From positions 85,674,684 through 85,738,683 of the forward strand of contig CM042685.1 of the NCBI GenBank assembly GCA_023614405.1: a stretch of DNA of 64,000 nt, read 5' to 3'. Below the pieces are notes generated by a model. The model was not told the DNA's origin. It saw nothing but the letters and a program-made list of their open reading frames with translations, and made no database searches. Of this stretch, positions 44,416 to 56,600 are shown piece after piece. Origin of the DNA: Avena insularis (lineage: Eukaryota; Streptophyta; Magnoliopsida; Poales; Poaceae). The number at the start of each line of letters is the position of its first letter. The stretch's first letter is position 1. The position numbers and the translations under genes are program-made.

Positions 44416-45398
44416 AATATTACATGGAAATGGGAGCTTCTTCCAAACTAGGAATGTTGATAAGATTTGCAGAGAGAAAATATTTGCTTCCTGAAAAACC
44501 AACAAGAACAAGTGGGTGAAGGGATGATCAATCCAAGGGCAAGGGTGGTATTTGCAAGTGCTTAGGATGGTCTACAAGATGGTTCAAGTGCAATTCACAC
44601 AAGGGTCTACATAGGTAGGGACTCAAATATGTGTTGTTGATAAGAGTTCGAGACATAGTCATATTTTGGCAGATTTGGGGTTTTTGAGTAGGGTACAGGG
44701 GTTAATTTTTTTGAGAGGATGCAGGATACCAGACTCTTCATCAAGTGGGTGAGGTTGAAGTTTATGTTTAGTAGAAGGTCTCCATTCTTAGAGTTGGGAT
44801 TCATTGACTTGGATCTTACTAGGAAGGATTAACTTTAAATTGATCTAGTTAAAAGATTAGAGAGTCACTGTAGTGACTAGAGATCAGATCAAGCTTGGGA
44901 AGCTTTCTTTGGTTTTGTATTCTTAATTTAGCTTGATACTAGAGGATGAGCTCCTATGGTAGTTCAATCTAATTCATAAGCAAGCGAACAACAGACAAAG
45001 GCAATTCATCTTATCAAGCAATCTCGAAACTATTACTATGAAAACCATCAAGCTTTGCTTGAGGTATAGAGAAGTATTTTGAAAGGTTGCGGTTTTGAAT
45101 AAGGTAAGAGTCTCTTCGTACCACTACTGAGAGTGGATGTCAAAAGTTCTATAAGTGATTTTGGTAATACTAGAGATAAGAGTATTTGGAAGCTATGTCT
45201 TGAAAACATAAGGACATAATATAATATAGATCTCCATAATTTTGTTAATAGTAGCTAATGAAACATTTGTTTTTGCCAAAAACATCTTGGAACATGTTTT
45301 TGAAATGTCGAAACATTTGATAATACGTAAAATAAGCCAAGGCATGTCACTTTTGTCAAATGAGTGTGCGGTAGAGAGTTACCTTAACTACTACACAC
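44416..45398 (-). mobile_element. Element Y1, second segment
   Basis: This is a continuation of the long LTR after element Z. On the minus strand it is collinear with about 50900-51800 of Y2, sharing for instance the phrase around AAGTCAATGAATCCC and the CCAAGGGCAAGGGTGG stretch. It contains no gene. It ends at the target duplication cacac (45394-45398) of the next insertion. Confidence 0.65.
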
Positions 45399-46948
45399 TG
45401 ATGCGCTCAGATCACTATAGATCTTCGTTGGGAGACCCCAAGAGGAAGGTATGATGAGGATAGGAGCAAGTCTTCCCTCAGAAAGAAAAAAGGTTATCAA
45501 AGTAGTACGAGGAAGGAAACGACCCAAAGGTGTTGCAAGCAACTTGGAAACCTGCACAACACAAACTCAAGACTTTGCCCCAACAAACAGTGATGTTGTC
45601 AATCTCACCGGTTTGCTGAAAACAAAGGATTAACTGTATGGTGTGGAAGGTAATGGTGGTTTGCAAAAAGTAAACAGTAACGATGGAAAAGATGTGTAAA
45701 TGGTAAAGATTGGACCGGGGTCCATAGTTCACTAGAGGTTCTCTCCTTAAGATAAACAAACATGTCATGCTGGGTAAACAAATTACAGCGGGGAAATTGA
45801 CAGGACAGAGCAAGGCATAACAATGCAATACTAGACACTCATGATCCTATGGGATTTGATTAGGAAATTCAACAAGATACATAGACCGCCATCCAACTGC
45901 ATCTATGACTAGTAATCCAACTTCAGGTTATCATCTGAACCCCCTCCAGTATGAAGTTACAAGGAACAGATAACTGCTTTAAGAAAAGTGTGTAAGGTAA
46001 ACAATCATCTTGTTCCATGAACAAGAGACCGTTGTTTTCTCCCTAGTAGCAATAGCACTTCTACAACCTTAGAGATTTCTGTCACTTCCCAGATTAAATA
46101 GAGTCATGAACCCACTATCAAGCATAAATACTCCCTCTTGGAGTCACTAGCATCTACTTGGCCAAGATAGATACTAGAAACAGAGAGCATGCAAGATCAC
46201 AAAGAACATAGACATGATAGAATCAATAAGATAGAACCATTAATCGATCCGACATAGTAATCTCAATATCCATCAGATCCCCACAAACACAACATGCATG
46301 ATTACAAATAGATGATCTTGATCATGAACGGAGCTCACAATATCTAAACATGGTAGCACAATGGAGGAGAGACAACCATCTAGCTACTACATGGAACCCT
46401 AGTTAAAGGTGGAACTACTAACGCTTCATACCGGAGGATGACATGATGATGAAGACGGCCTCTGGGATGATCTCCCCTCCGGCAGGGTGCCAGGAAGAGC
46501 TTTAGATCCTCCTGATATAGGGATGATGGTGGCGGCGGCTATAGATTGTTTCGTGGAAGATTGATCCGGTAATTAGGGTTTTGGAAGATTGATCTGGTAA
46601 TTAGGTAAAGAGACGATGCACTTGGGGCACCGGTCAAAGGCCGCCTGGCCAGCTCGGCAGGGCTGTGGCCCCCTGGTGGCTCTCCTCCGTCTCGTATTCT
46701 GGCTCCGTGTTCCCCACTGTAAAATATTGACTTTGGCTTTTGTCCCTTCCAATTCCGAGAATATTGATTTTCTACCTTTTCTGGAACTAAAAATAGAATA
46801 AAACAGACAACTAGCACCATGGCATCTTGTTAATAGGTTACTCCCAGAAAACATATAAAAATACCTCAAAGTGTAGACAAAGCAAAGCAAAGTAGATACT
46901 AAACAAGCTTGGAACATCAAAAATTATAGATATGTTTATGACGTATCA
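45399..46948 (-). mobile_element. Solo LTR of a Triticeae gypsy family
   Basis: 1550 bases flanked by perfect 5-bp duplications cacac (45394-45398 and 46949-46953). The minus strand starts TGATACGTCATAAACA, a start common to abundant Triticeae gypsy LTRs, and ends ...GAGCGCATCA. There is no internal region on either side, so it is a product of recombination between the two LTRs. It includes a GC-rich block at 46630-46720 similar in type to that at 8690-8810. Confidence 0.85.
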
Positions 46949-46953
46949 CACAC

Positions 46954-47075
46954 TCAAAGATAGGCACAAACAAGCAAACAATTGTTTCACCACTTAGAGA
47001 GAAAAAGTTTTTTTGATCCCCCTAATTTTTGCAGTTTGGACATATACTTGGGGTTACTGAAAGTGGGATGTTACA
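46954..47075 (-). mobile_element. Element Y1, third segment (LTR start)
   Basis: The minus strand starts TGTAACATCCCACTTTC at 47075, matching TGTAACATCCCAATTTT of Y2 at 50668. The bases outside are cattt (47076-47080); the other end of Y1 is lost, so no target duplication can be confirmed. Confidence 0.75.
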
Positions 47076-47080
47076 CATTT

Positions 47081-48536
47081 GAGTTGAATGTGGTTTTTTT
47101 ATAAGGCAGAGTATCCCATCGCTCCTAGCATACCTAGGGTTTGGCATATAAGCATCGCTAGTGCCATATCTATGTCGAGGTTAGACATCCTTAGTGATTC
47201 GGTACTGAAAAATCTAGATGATGCATCAGAGATGCAATGAATTGAGTATGACAATATGTTGAGGTACGATCATATATGGTTAATAAACATTCTAAGGCGG
47301 GTACGGGAGGCCATGTTGGGTGTGGTTTTTGTAATCCCATCGTAGCCACCCCTAGGATCTGAGTTCTTTCCTCTTGAACCAACACTAGCGAACAACCACA
47401 CGGGGGCCTTGAAACCCCCTTGACTCACTAACTTGCCTAGTAGATTCCATGAGTCACATAGTTCGGGTGTTCCGTTCGGCATTTGCATTCGGGATGTTTT
47501 GTAGGTGCATCACATGATAGGTAGGATGTGGTCGGTAACAAGAAAGGCACAAGAATCTTAATCTTGGTCCCTGCACACATCCCTAGGTACTGTCTTTGGG
47601 ACTTGACCCACTTCAGCGGCATATTCTTAGGGCGTGACTCAAGGTCTCGGCAAAAGCAAGGTAAAGGTCGTGGTCAACCACCCTCGGTCGACCTTCAATG
47701 GAAGATGGCTAGTAATTTGGCATTAAGAATCGGTTAGTACGTGTGGGTAAAATTGTGCACTCCTACAGGGTTATAATCTTTTTGAACAGCCATGTCCATG
47801 GTTATGGATGACTTGGGAATGAAGGTGATGATCATAGAGAACTAAAAGCTAATGGTAAAACTTGTCAACCAATGAGTCTTCTGGATTGCTTCCTCTGGGC
47901 TACTTTAGGGTGTACTCCGAGTTGAAAGGTTCAAATGACGATGGTATTTGCTGGATAAAAAAGATGATATATATAAGAGCTAGAACTGTAGTCCTCTTAT
48001 CCCCTTTGAAATTATCTAATTAGACGAGCCTCTACTCGTTCTTGTTTTCGAATAAAAGCTGGCTTTTGCAAAGTAACCACAAAAAGCCTTTCCAACCTAA
48101 GGATGTACCTTAGGTGATTTATGTCCTGTGGAGTACATCATGCACTCAGCCTTGTCTCGCTGATTTTTTTGTTAGAAATGAAGCTATTCCAACTGAAGGT
48201 GGTTTCTACGTTGAAGTTGACGAGTAATTGGTGTTCCCGGGCAGCAGCATAGGATCCATGGAAGGGTGGTTCCCTATATTTATAGCCTTTTAGGACCTTC
48301 TCATTGTTTGTTGTTTGGAACAATGTATTTGCTTCTCTTGCTTGTTGTAATGTTGGTTTTCTGACCCCTGTCTTGTAATACTTGTTATGCAACTCTGCTA
48401 AGAGTTTACCTTAATAACTTATGGTGAGTATGTTCTGTGATGTTACCGGCTATTCTGTGTGCACTTCAATCTCTAGTTAGACTTATGTTAGGCTAAGGTC
48501 TGGTATTTGTCTAGCCCTAATCTCGGGTCGTAACAC
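47081..48536 (+). mobile_element. Degraded LTR-like sequence, family not determined
   Basis: No gene. The phrases around 47745-47830 (acaGGGTTATAATC...AACAGCCATGTCCATGGTTATGG) resemble the 3' third of long gypsy LTRs such as X and Y. The stretch ends ...CGGGTCGTAACA at 48536 like an LTR end. The left boundary is set only by Y1. Low certainty. Confidence 0.35.
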
Positions 48537-48539
48537 GGC

Positions 48540-48840
48540 CCAAACATTGGTGGAAGTGGCCTGATGCTCCTATAAAATGGAGGCGACCCTTACTTTAGAA
48601 GGGGATCGATCCCTGCGATCTGAAACCCTAAGTATCCATCTACCATTGTACCCTCTAGAAGCACCGCGAGCAATACAACAAAGCAGTAGTAGGGGCTATA
48701 CCTCCTCACGAAGGTCCTAAACCTGGGAAAAAAACCACCATCTTCACAGCTCTGTCGTGTGCGAGCTCCATCGCAGCCATCATTGCCGAGAAGATACAAA
48801 TGCAAGTTTATCCCCCTCACGAACATAGGGCTAGTTGCAC
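48540..48840 (+). mobile_element. Fragment of a Z-related LTR
   Basis: CCTATAAAATGG (TATA-like, about 48569-48580), then GATCGATCCCTGCGATCTGA, CCATTGTACCCTC, GCAATACAACAAAGCAG and TACCTCCTCACGA follow in the same order as on the minus strand of the Z LTR (43930 down to 43780). This is a diverged copy of that LTR's 3' half. No gene here. The sequence from 48840 to about 49040 is not recognised. Confidence 0.5.
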
Positions 48841-49039
48841 CCCTTGTTCCTTCATGGGACACAAGTCTTCTACATGTTGCTCTTCATGGACTAATCATAA
48901 AGTTGATCCTTGCTCTTACAAGATGGTATGACAATTTTTCACATCGGGTGCTTGTGAAAATTGCTACTCCTGAAGATACACTCTAGGCCCACTCATGTAC
49001 TATGATGTTCGTCATTGTCTGGCCAGACATGTGATTACG

Positions 49040-50515
49040 TTGTTGAATCTATGAACATTGATAGTGCGGTATGAGTAAAGAGTACATACATGGTAGGGAT
49101 AGTAACCTAGTGTTTCATTATTGGAAATTAAAGTATCGACGGAGCAATACGATATGTATCAGACATAATAGAATAGTTAAAACGATAAAGATCTTCATGT
49201 TATTTGCGGGGGGTTACTACGTGTATAAAGACTCCAATAGTAATCATTGTCGCGGAATGAGTTCTGGACATGTTTGCAAATATCTGAACCCATAGGGCCA
49301 CACACATAAGAGTTTAATGGAATTTATAATATGAGTGCAAATTAATATTTAGTATAGAAGTAATTTCGAAGGTCTTCGGAGTGACTCGGAATATATCGAA
49401 GGTGTCCGGAATATTGCCGAGAGTGTTCGAAATAAGATTTGAACATTAATGATATAAGAGAAGGGTTCTGAGAATGTCTCGGATGATCATGGAATGGTTC
49501 CAAGAGGTCCCGCATGATACCGAGAGTGTCCAGAATGGTCCCGGGACTGTCCAGAATGGTTCCAGGCATATATGAGAGGTTTTGGATGGAGATGAAGGTT
49601 CCAGAATCTTATGGAAAGTTCTGGAACGTACCGGAACATCCCGGGCCATATTAGAATGTCTGAACGGTTCCATAAGAGGTGCAACCACATTTCCTTGAGG
49701 GGCAAGAAGATGTCCCGTACCTCAATATGAATTGGTCAAGGGAGCCAGTTTTGTAGTAGGATTGGTTTGACCTACACGTACTAGAACTCGCTCAATTTTG
49801 GAGGCCAGCTTTAGGAAGACTCAAGGGGCCTTGTCACCTATAAAAGGGAACCAAGAGGCACCCCAAGGGCGGTTAAGTCGTGGCATTAGCCTCCCCAAGC
49901 CTTAGCATCTTGGCCACCCCAAAATCCCAGTTGTCGTTGCCCTGCGCCCGCCACCGCAGCGTTGCCCTGCGCTGCCACCTCCATGGCATGCTGATAAAAT
50001 CTAGGGTTGGTGTTACCGAGGTACTTATTCTTATACTATGATGCCGGAGCTCTGTCCGCATTCTTCCTCCATTTGGATCTAATCTTGACGGGGTTGCGGA
50101 AGTGCTGACAGATCTTCATCGACATGTTCCCGCTTGGACCGTATTTTCTGGATCACACCTTGATGTGATGCCACTGATCTTTTATCTATTGATACCCGAT
50201 GGAGGTGAGACACTTGGAGAACTTAATCGTGTGATATTCACAAGTAGAATTCTTCTTGTGGCTAATCTACTAGCTACGGGAATCGACGTACTGACAACTT
50301 CGACAATGGCGTCCTCATCGGTGCATGTTCGTGGGAGCCATCCGTGGGATAATACATTGACAACTTCATCATTGAGGGACCGATGCATTACCAACCTCTT
50401 CATCAAAAACTTCCGCTTGATCAATCTTGTAGTGTATGATACGTTGCCTATCCCCTCGCATATTATACTAGTTATGCGCTAGAAATTTTTGTTTTGCGTA
50501 GCGCGTTCCCCAACA
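49040..50515 (+). mobile_element. Copia-type LTR (left end uncertain)
   Basis: The end ...GCGTTCCCCAACA directly precedes a PBS. The middle part (about 49360-49640) is rich in short GGAATGGTTCC/GTCCGGAAT-like words, as in long Triticeae copia LTRs of the Maximus type (comparison from memory). A TATA-like CTATAAAAGGG lies at about 49838-49848. The start of the LTR was not found, so 49040 is approximate. No ORF of note. Confidence 0.5.
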
Positions 50516-50530
50516 TTGGTATCATAGCAG
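50516..50530 (+). other. Primer-binding site of the copia-type element
   Basis: TTGGTATCATAGCAG differs at one base from TTGGTATCAGAGCAG, complementary to initiator tRNA-Met. Confidence 0.7.
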
Positions 50531-50667
50531 CCTATGCAGGCACATGTATGGATAGAGGAATCATCGAATTTCAAATTTTTTAATCTTATTCTTGCTACCC
50601 AGTTGTTGCAATTTTTATCTAGGCTGCATTGCATGATTAGCGGCCCGAACCAACTTTACGATCTTTC
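50531..50667 (+). other. Short remnant of copia internal sequence
   Basis: 137 bases between the PBS and the start of the Y2 LTR, without coding signal. Its last five bases are ctttc, the left target site of Y2. Confidence 0.4.
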
Positions 50668-53600
50668 TGTAACATCCCAATTTTAGCAACCCTGATCTTT
50701 GTCAAAAAGGGAAAAATTAGGGGGAACAAAAACTTTTTCTTGTTATATGTTGCAATGATTTCTTAATTGTTGGCTTGTGTTCATGCAACTGATTGTGTAT
50801 TAGGTGATATACCTCTCATCTCAACACTAGTTTACAAAAATCCATTTTACAAATGAGATGTCTTGGCTCATCCTTATATTCTCAAAATGTTCTGGAATTT
50901 CAGAACCTAAGCCAAGATGACCTTGACACAATAAAATTCTTTACTAGTTCTATTAACAAAACTATGCAGACCTATATATAATCTCCTTATGTTTTCAAGA
51001 CAGAACTCCCAACTACCCTTACCTCTAGGTTTTACCAAAACCTTTCAAAAAACCTTCTCATCCAATTTTGGTAGAAATACCAAGATGGCCCTTATCTTAC
51101 TTCAAAGCATAACCAATTCAAAATACCAATCCTTACCTCAAGCTAGGCTTGATGGTAACCAAAGTAATAGTTGGATAAGTGATCAGATGAATTGCCTTAA
51201 TCTGTTGTCTGATGAATTGCCTTGATCTGTTGATTGCCTTGTTTGCTGGGAACTATAGTGAGCTAATCTAGTATCTCATCCCTTAGGACCCAATCTATGT
51301 TTGTAATCATCAATCCCATACCCATCATCCCAACCCTGGATCTACCCTAAGCCACCAAAGTGGACATCTCATCTCCTAATCAGATTAATCCAGGGATAAT
51401 CCCCTTTGATAGTTTCCCACTCAGTGAAGACCCAATGTAAGCATGGATCCTATCTACTTATATAACACTTCATCACCATCACCTTGATCATGAGTTTGGA
51501 TCCTAGCTTTCCCTCAAAATAATCTACACTTGTACCCTAGTCTAAAACCCTAAATCTGCCAAAAATGGCTAAGTCTGGATTTCTTATCTAGATTCAATCT
51601 TTGGAGTTCTACCTTTTCCATCCTATGTGCATTCTTGAGAATGTACTTGAACAATCTTGTAGTACATCTTTAGTACTACCAAATCCCACCCTTGCCCTTG
51701 GCTAATACATCATGGTTCCCTCTTATCCATGATGGTTTTGTAGTCAAGATAATAATCTTTCCTGCAAATCTTATCATCTTGCCTGCTTTGGCAGAAGCTC
51801 ACATCTATATGCTACTTCCCCTTGACCCACTCATTGCATTATTATGCATCTGTTATGGCAGCCTCATTTTCATCAAAGTTTGCCACCACTCCTAAACCAC
51901 CTCAAATCCAACCAAGCCTAACTCTTGTTTCCATGATCATCTATATAACTTTGTATATCCATCCATATACCTCTTGTATCAAGCTGAGCTCTGAGCTCAC
52001 TAATCCAAACCTTGTTTAAGTGGTATGAACATATCAAACCCCTAGATCATCCCCATCTACTTTCCATCCAGTTCTTAAGTGATTTTCCAAAACCCAAGGT
52101 CGTTTATGATGGATACTTCATGTTGACAACATCCACCTTGGATATAACCATCCCCAATAAAAATTCTCAAAATCTCTCCTATAAAGGCAAGTTTGATTTT
52201 CTCCAAATCACTTTGGCAACCCAGCGGACATTTGAGTTCTATACCTCATACCTTATCTTTCAAACTCAAAAATAAATATCTTTGAGATCCTTTATTATTT
52301 CTTTTTGCCCTTTTTCTTAAATGGCAGAAACAAGAAACAATTCCTTAAAAATACTTTTCCACCTCAAAAAAATTCCAACAAAATTCTCCAATGTGTAATA
52401 TGGTATTCAGAACAATTTCACGTCAAAAACCAACCTTGTCTAATGTAAAAATACTACATTAGCTTCCATAATCTATTTCTGCACTTTTTGAATAAATGCT
52501 TTTAAATGGGATTTTAACCTTTAGAAAAATCCCAAATAAATCTTGAAGAGATGAATTGATCTACTCCATCTACCAGTACCATTTCCACACCTTTCCCAAT
52601 ACAACCTTTCAAACTTCTTTCACAACCATTGTTTGGATCAAATTTGCCAACTAAGCAAATTCTCAAAACAAAACCCATCAAACCCACATCAACTTGATCA
52701 AGCCAAGCATGCACAACATAACACCACTCCCTCCTGGTCGTGCACTGTAGCCAAGCTACTGCAGCACACCCCTCTCTTGTCAATAGTTCTTGGATGAGAG
52801 AGAGAAAGGACTTGTTAGTGCAAACTTTGAAAATATCTCCACCCCAGCCCTCCCCAGTCCTCTCTTGTCGCATGCTGGCCTACACACCACCTAGCACCAC
52901 CCCTCTTGCCCAATCCCTGGCCACCTCCCTCCCCACAAGATTCTCCTACTCTAAGTCCACCATGGACCTCCCCCTTCGGTTTATAAGGCCACAGGACAGT
53001 ACAACACCCCTACCCTAGCTCATTTGCTCCCACTCCCCTCCACACAGCACCCCCAGAACCCCTCCTCCTCCCCTGCTCATGGATACTCTAGAGTGGGAGG
53101 AGAAGGCACTTCGGCCTTCTCAAGGAAAACGAGCCCCGAGCTCCACATCTTCTCCTTTCCCTTCTGCATGTCACTCTATTAAAATCCCCTTGCTCCCCTG
53201 CACCTACTCATGCCTTTATCTTTGACATGCACCAACCCTAGGCATCTCCGTGATGATCTCTAGTGAGGATCCCCTCGTCCACCATCGTGGAAGGTAGTTC
53301 CCGGCGTCAAAACCGCTACTGCCGCCCCTCCCTGAGGTAGGCGTCACCTCCCGTGTTGTCCCCGCCACCTCCCCATTGCCGGTGAACCTCCGGGAAGCTC
53401 CCCCGTGCCTTCACAGGCCGACGGCCAGGACACGAGGAAGGAGACGGCGCCGTGACTATCGATCTCCTTTAGATTGGACGGCCGACAGTGCCCGATACCC
53501 CTTCCGTGCAGTGGGCCGCGGGCCTACAGTCCCACCCCCGCATCTCCCCTCTTCCTTTCGTGCATGCGCATCGTCGCTCTGCTAGGCTGGTTTCGCTCCA

Positions 53601-56600
53601 AGTGGCCCAGTCCGCTTAGGTTCGGCCCGCTTCGCCTCCCTCTCTTTTCTTTTTCTAATTTTCCATATTTGTTAATGATGAAGTTTACTTTAAATCATTT
53701 TGAAATTATAAAATACCTCCAATTGCATAGATTTAAAATTCCTAGGATCCCTGAGTGTCCTCCCTCACAGGCAAACCAAGTACCTTGCCCTTATAATTTT
53801 CAGAATTATATTAACAATTAAAATCCCAGCATGTGTCTAGATTACTACAAATTGAATTCAGAGAGTTTGATATTTCCAAATGGTATGAACCCAATTGGTA
53901 CTGATGGGTCTTACCATACCTTGCATGTCCCACTAGCGCCACATAAAATTGCTTCCTAGTTTTACATTAATAAAAATAACAAAATCAGTCCAATTCTTCC
54001 TTTAAAAATTTATCCAGGTCAAACTAAAGGAGTTAATGACCTAATTCCAACTCTCAGTACCTCTATACCACCCTAATTATGAAACCCTAGGAGACCAAAA
54101 TTTTATTAAGCATCTACTGAAGTTTAGTGAATTAAACTATTATGTGCATGGCTTATTTACTAATAAAATCACTACAATAGATCTGTAATGCAAAAAAGGT
54201 TGATTAAAATTTATACAGAAATTTATTTTAATTACCTAACAAGTAACCTTTGAATCACATAACAATCTGATGTAGATTAAATATGATGAAAAAGACAAAT
54301 CTCGTCTAGTAGATATATTTGGGAATTTATCAAGGACATTCTGGAATTTTTTTTGAGGTGATAACAACACCTCTTGTTTGAGTACACTAAATACTACCTA
54401 ATCACCCAAGGAAATATTTTTTGGAGCTACATAAATTTTCTGGTGAATTTATTCCTTAAACTAGGGTTTTATCCACTTAAAAATCATTAATAATCAATGG
54501 AAATTGATAAAATAGTGAAACCACTTTTGTTGGATTCATTTTATCAACACCTACCTGATGGTATAATTTTTATACAATGGTATCATACAGATAAATACCT
54601 TGGTCAAAAAACCCTCTCTTAGGTAGTTCCTAGGCTTTAAATCCAAAAGGACCCCTTATTCCCACTACTAGGAAAAGGGATGTTCGTGGCGCACCTATAA
54701 AGCCCATCTGTGGCGCACTAGTGTGCTCCACTAAGCATATGCTATGGCTAAAAGGTGCCCATAGCGCACTACCCTGGTGCGCTATGGTTATATGGGGATA
54801 GGCGTAGCGCATTACTATGTGCACCACCGGTAGGGGTAGAGGTGCGCCACGTATTTTTTTCAAAAAAATGCAAAAAACACTCTCGTTTTGAATTGCAAAA
54901 GAAATCGGGTCCGCATCGCCGCTGTTGTGTCTCCTCGCTGGAGCATGGTGGCCGTGGCCACGACCTACCACCGCAGGGAGGTGCGGGAGGCCGTGGCCGT
55001 GCTAGTCCTCGCCGGCATCAAGGAAGAGAGGGAGAAGGAGGTGTGGCTGGAGAAGGGAGGAGGTCTCCGCAAGGAGACGGAGGTCGTCGGCGCTCGTTGT
55101 TGCTCGTCGTCGCTCGTCATGACTGCAAGGAGGAGGAGAAGGTTGCTGCCGCCGCCATCATCACTGCAAGGAGAGGAGGATGCCGGAGCAAGGAGGAGGA
55201 GAAGGCCACCGTTGCCATCGTCAGTGCAAGGGAAGGATGAAAAGGAAAAGGAGGAGGAGGGGAAGAGAGAAGGAAAAGGAGGAGGGAAGAGAATGAAAAG
55301 GATAAGAGGGAGGGAAGAGAAGAGGGGTAGGTGGGAGGGGTGGGGATTAAAATTTTGAATCCTCCCCAACTTACTCATAGCGCACTAGGTGGTGGTGTGC
55401 TACGGGTAAGTTGCCCTGTATTTTTTTTCTGCAGGAAAAAATGGTCTTTTGACCGTAACTTTTTACTCTTTTCGAATTTTAAAAATGGAAAAAATTTCTA
55501 AACGACCGGATGCGAAATCTCGTTCTTGTCATTTTGGTATATTATACGATTTTTCGACATCCTATGCAAAAGTTACGGCCATTTTAGCGTGGCATGACTT
55601 TTTTTTGCAGAAAAAGTGGAAACTCATGTTTGTTAATTTTCCTAGAAACTATACCACATTACCTACCTACATATGAAATTATTTTATTTTTTGAAGTGTT
55701 TATCATTTTATTTTATTTTTTGCAAAGCCTAAAAAGGCGATCCACGGGGGGGTGTGGAGTTGGTGCAGGCCACTTAGCCGTAGGGCACTAGGATAGTGTG
55801 CCCTACGGCTAAGTTGACCCAGCTGCTCCAGCACACATGCCCGTAGCACACTAGATCAGGGTGCGCTACGGCTAAGTTTCACATCTGTAGTGCACCTTGA
55901 CCTAGTGTGCTACGGGTATGTGTGCTGGAGCCACCTGTGCCCTGGCCCACACATAGGCGTGGCGCACCACCCCCATGTGCGCCACGCTTATGGTAGTTAG
56001 CCGTAGGGCACCTGTGGGTAGTGCGCCACGCCTATTTTACCCGTGGGGCACCACTAGCACGTGCGTCACGGATGTGTGGATTACCTATAGCCGTTTTCCT
56101 AGTAGTGTCCAATGCCTCCAAATCTTCTCCCTATCCAATCAAATCAAACCTCCAACACACTACTGATGTATATCATGTAATTATCCTTTGCTTTATGTAT
56201 GGTTTGATGTTTGTATGCCTTGTACTTAATGTGGTACTGCTCATTTGCAAGTATGCTCGATAACAGCGATAGTTGCACTTGTGAGGCGCTGAGAAGAAGG
56301 AAGCATTGGGTTATCCTTATTATTATTGGTACTAGAATTATTGGTTTTCTGGTATTCTAAAGAAGTTATGGGACATCTCGCTGGTCACAGGAAAGCCACC
56401 CTCTTGCTCATAAGCCTTGTCCTATTATTTTACCTATGCATGTTTTATCTACTCGTTTATGCAAATTGCATTGTTTTAATACATTGTGTTATGTGAGGAA
56501 TGTTTGGCTCCTACAAACCATTACCCCTTAGTACCATTAGGTACAACCCATTTGTATGATACCTACCTGTCCTTGCTATGGTAGATGGTGTTAACACCAT

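Noticed and set aside
49342..49705. Histidine/proline-rich minus-strand ORFs (75-80 codons)
   Set aside because: Produced by the repeated GGAATGGTCC-like words of the copia-type LTR; no independent evidence of coding.
52514..52873. 119-codon minus-strand ORF in Y2
   Set aside because: It has no recognisable motif and lies in the GC-rich part of an LTR; not preserved in Y1.
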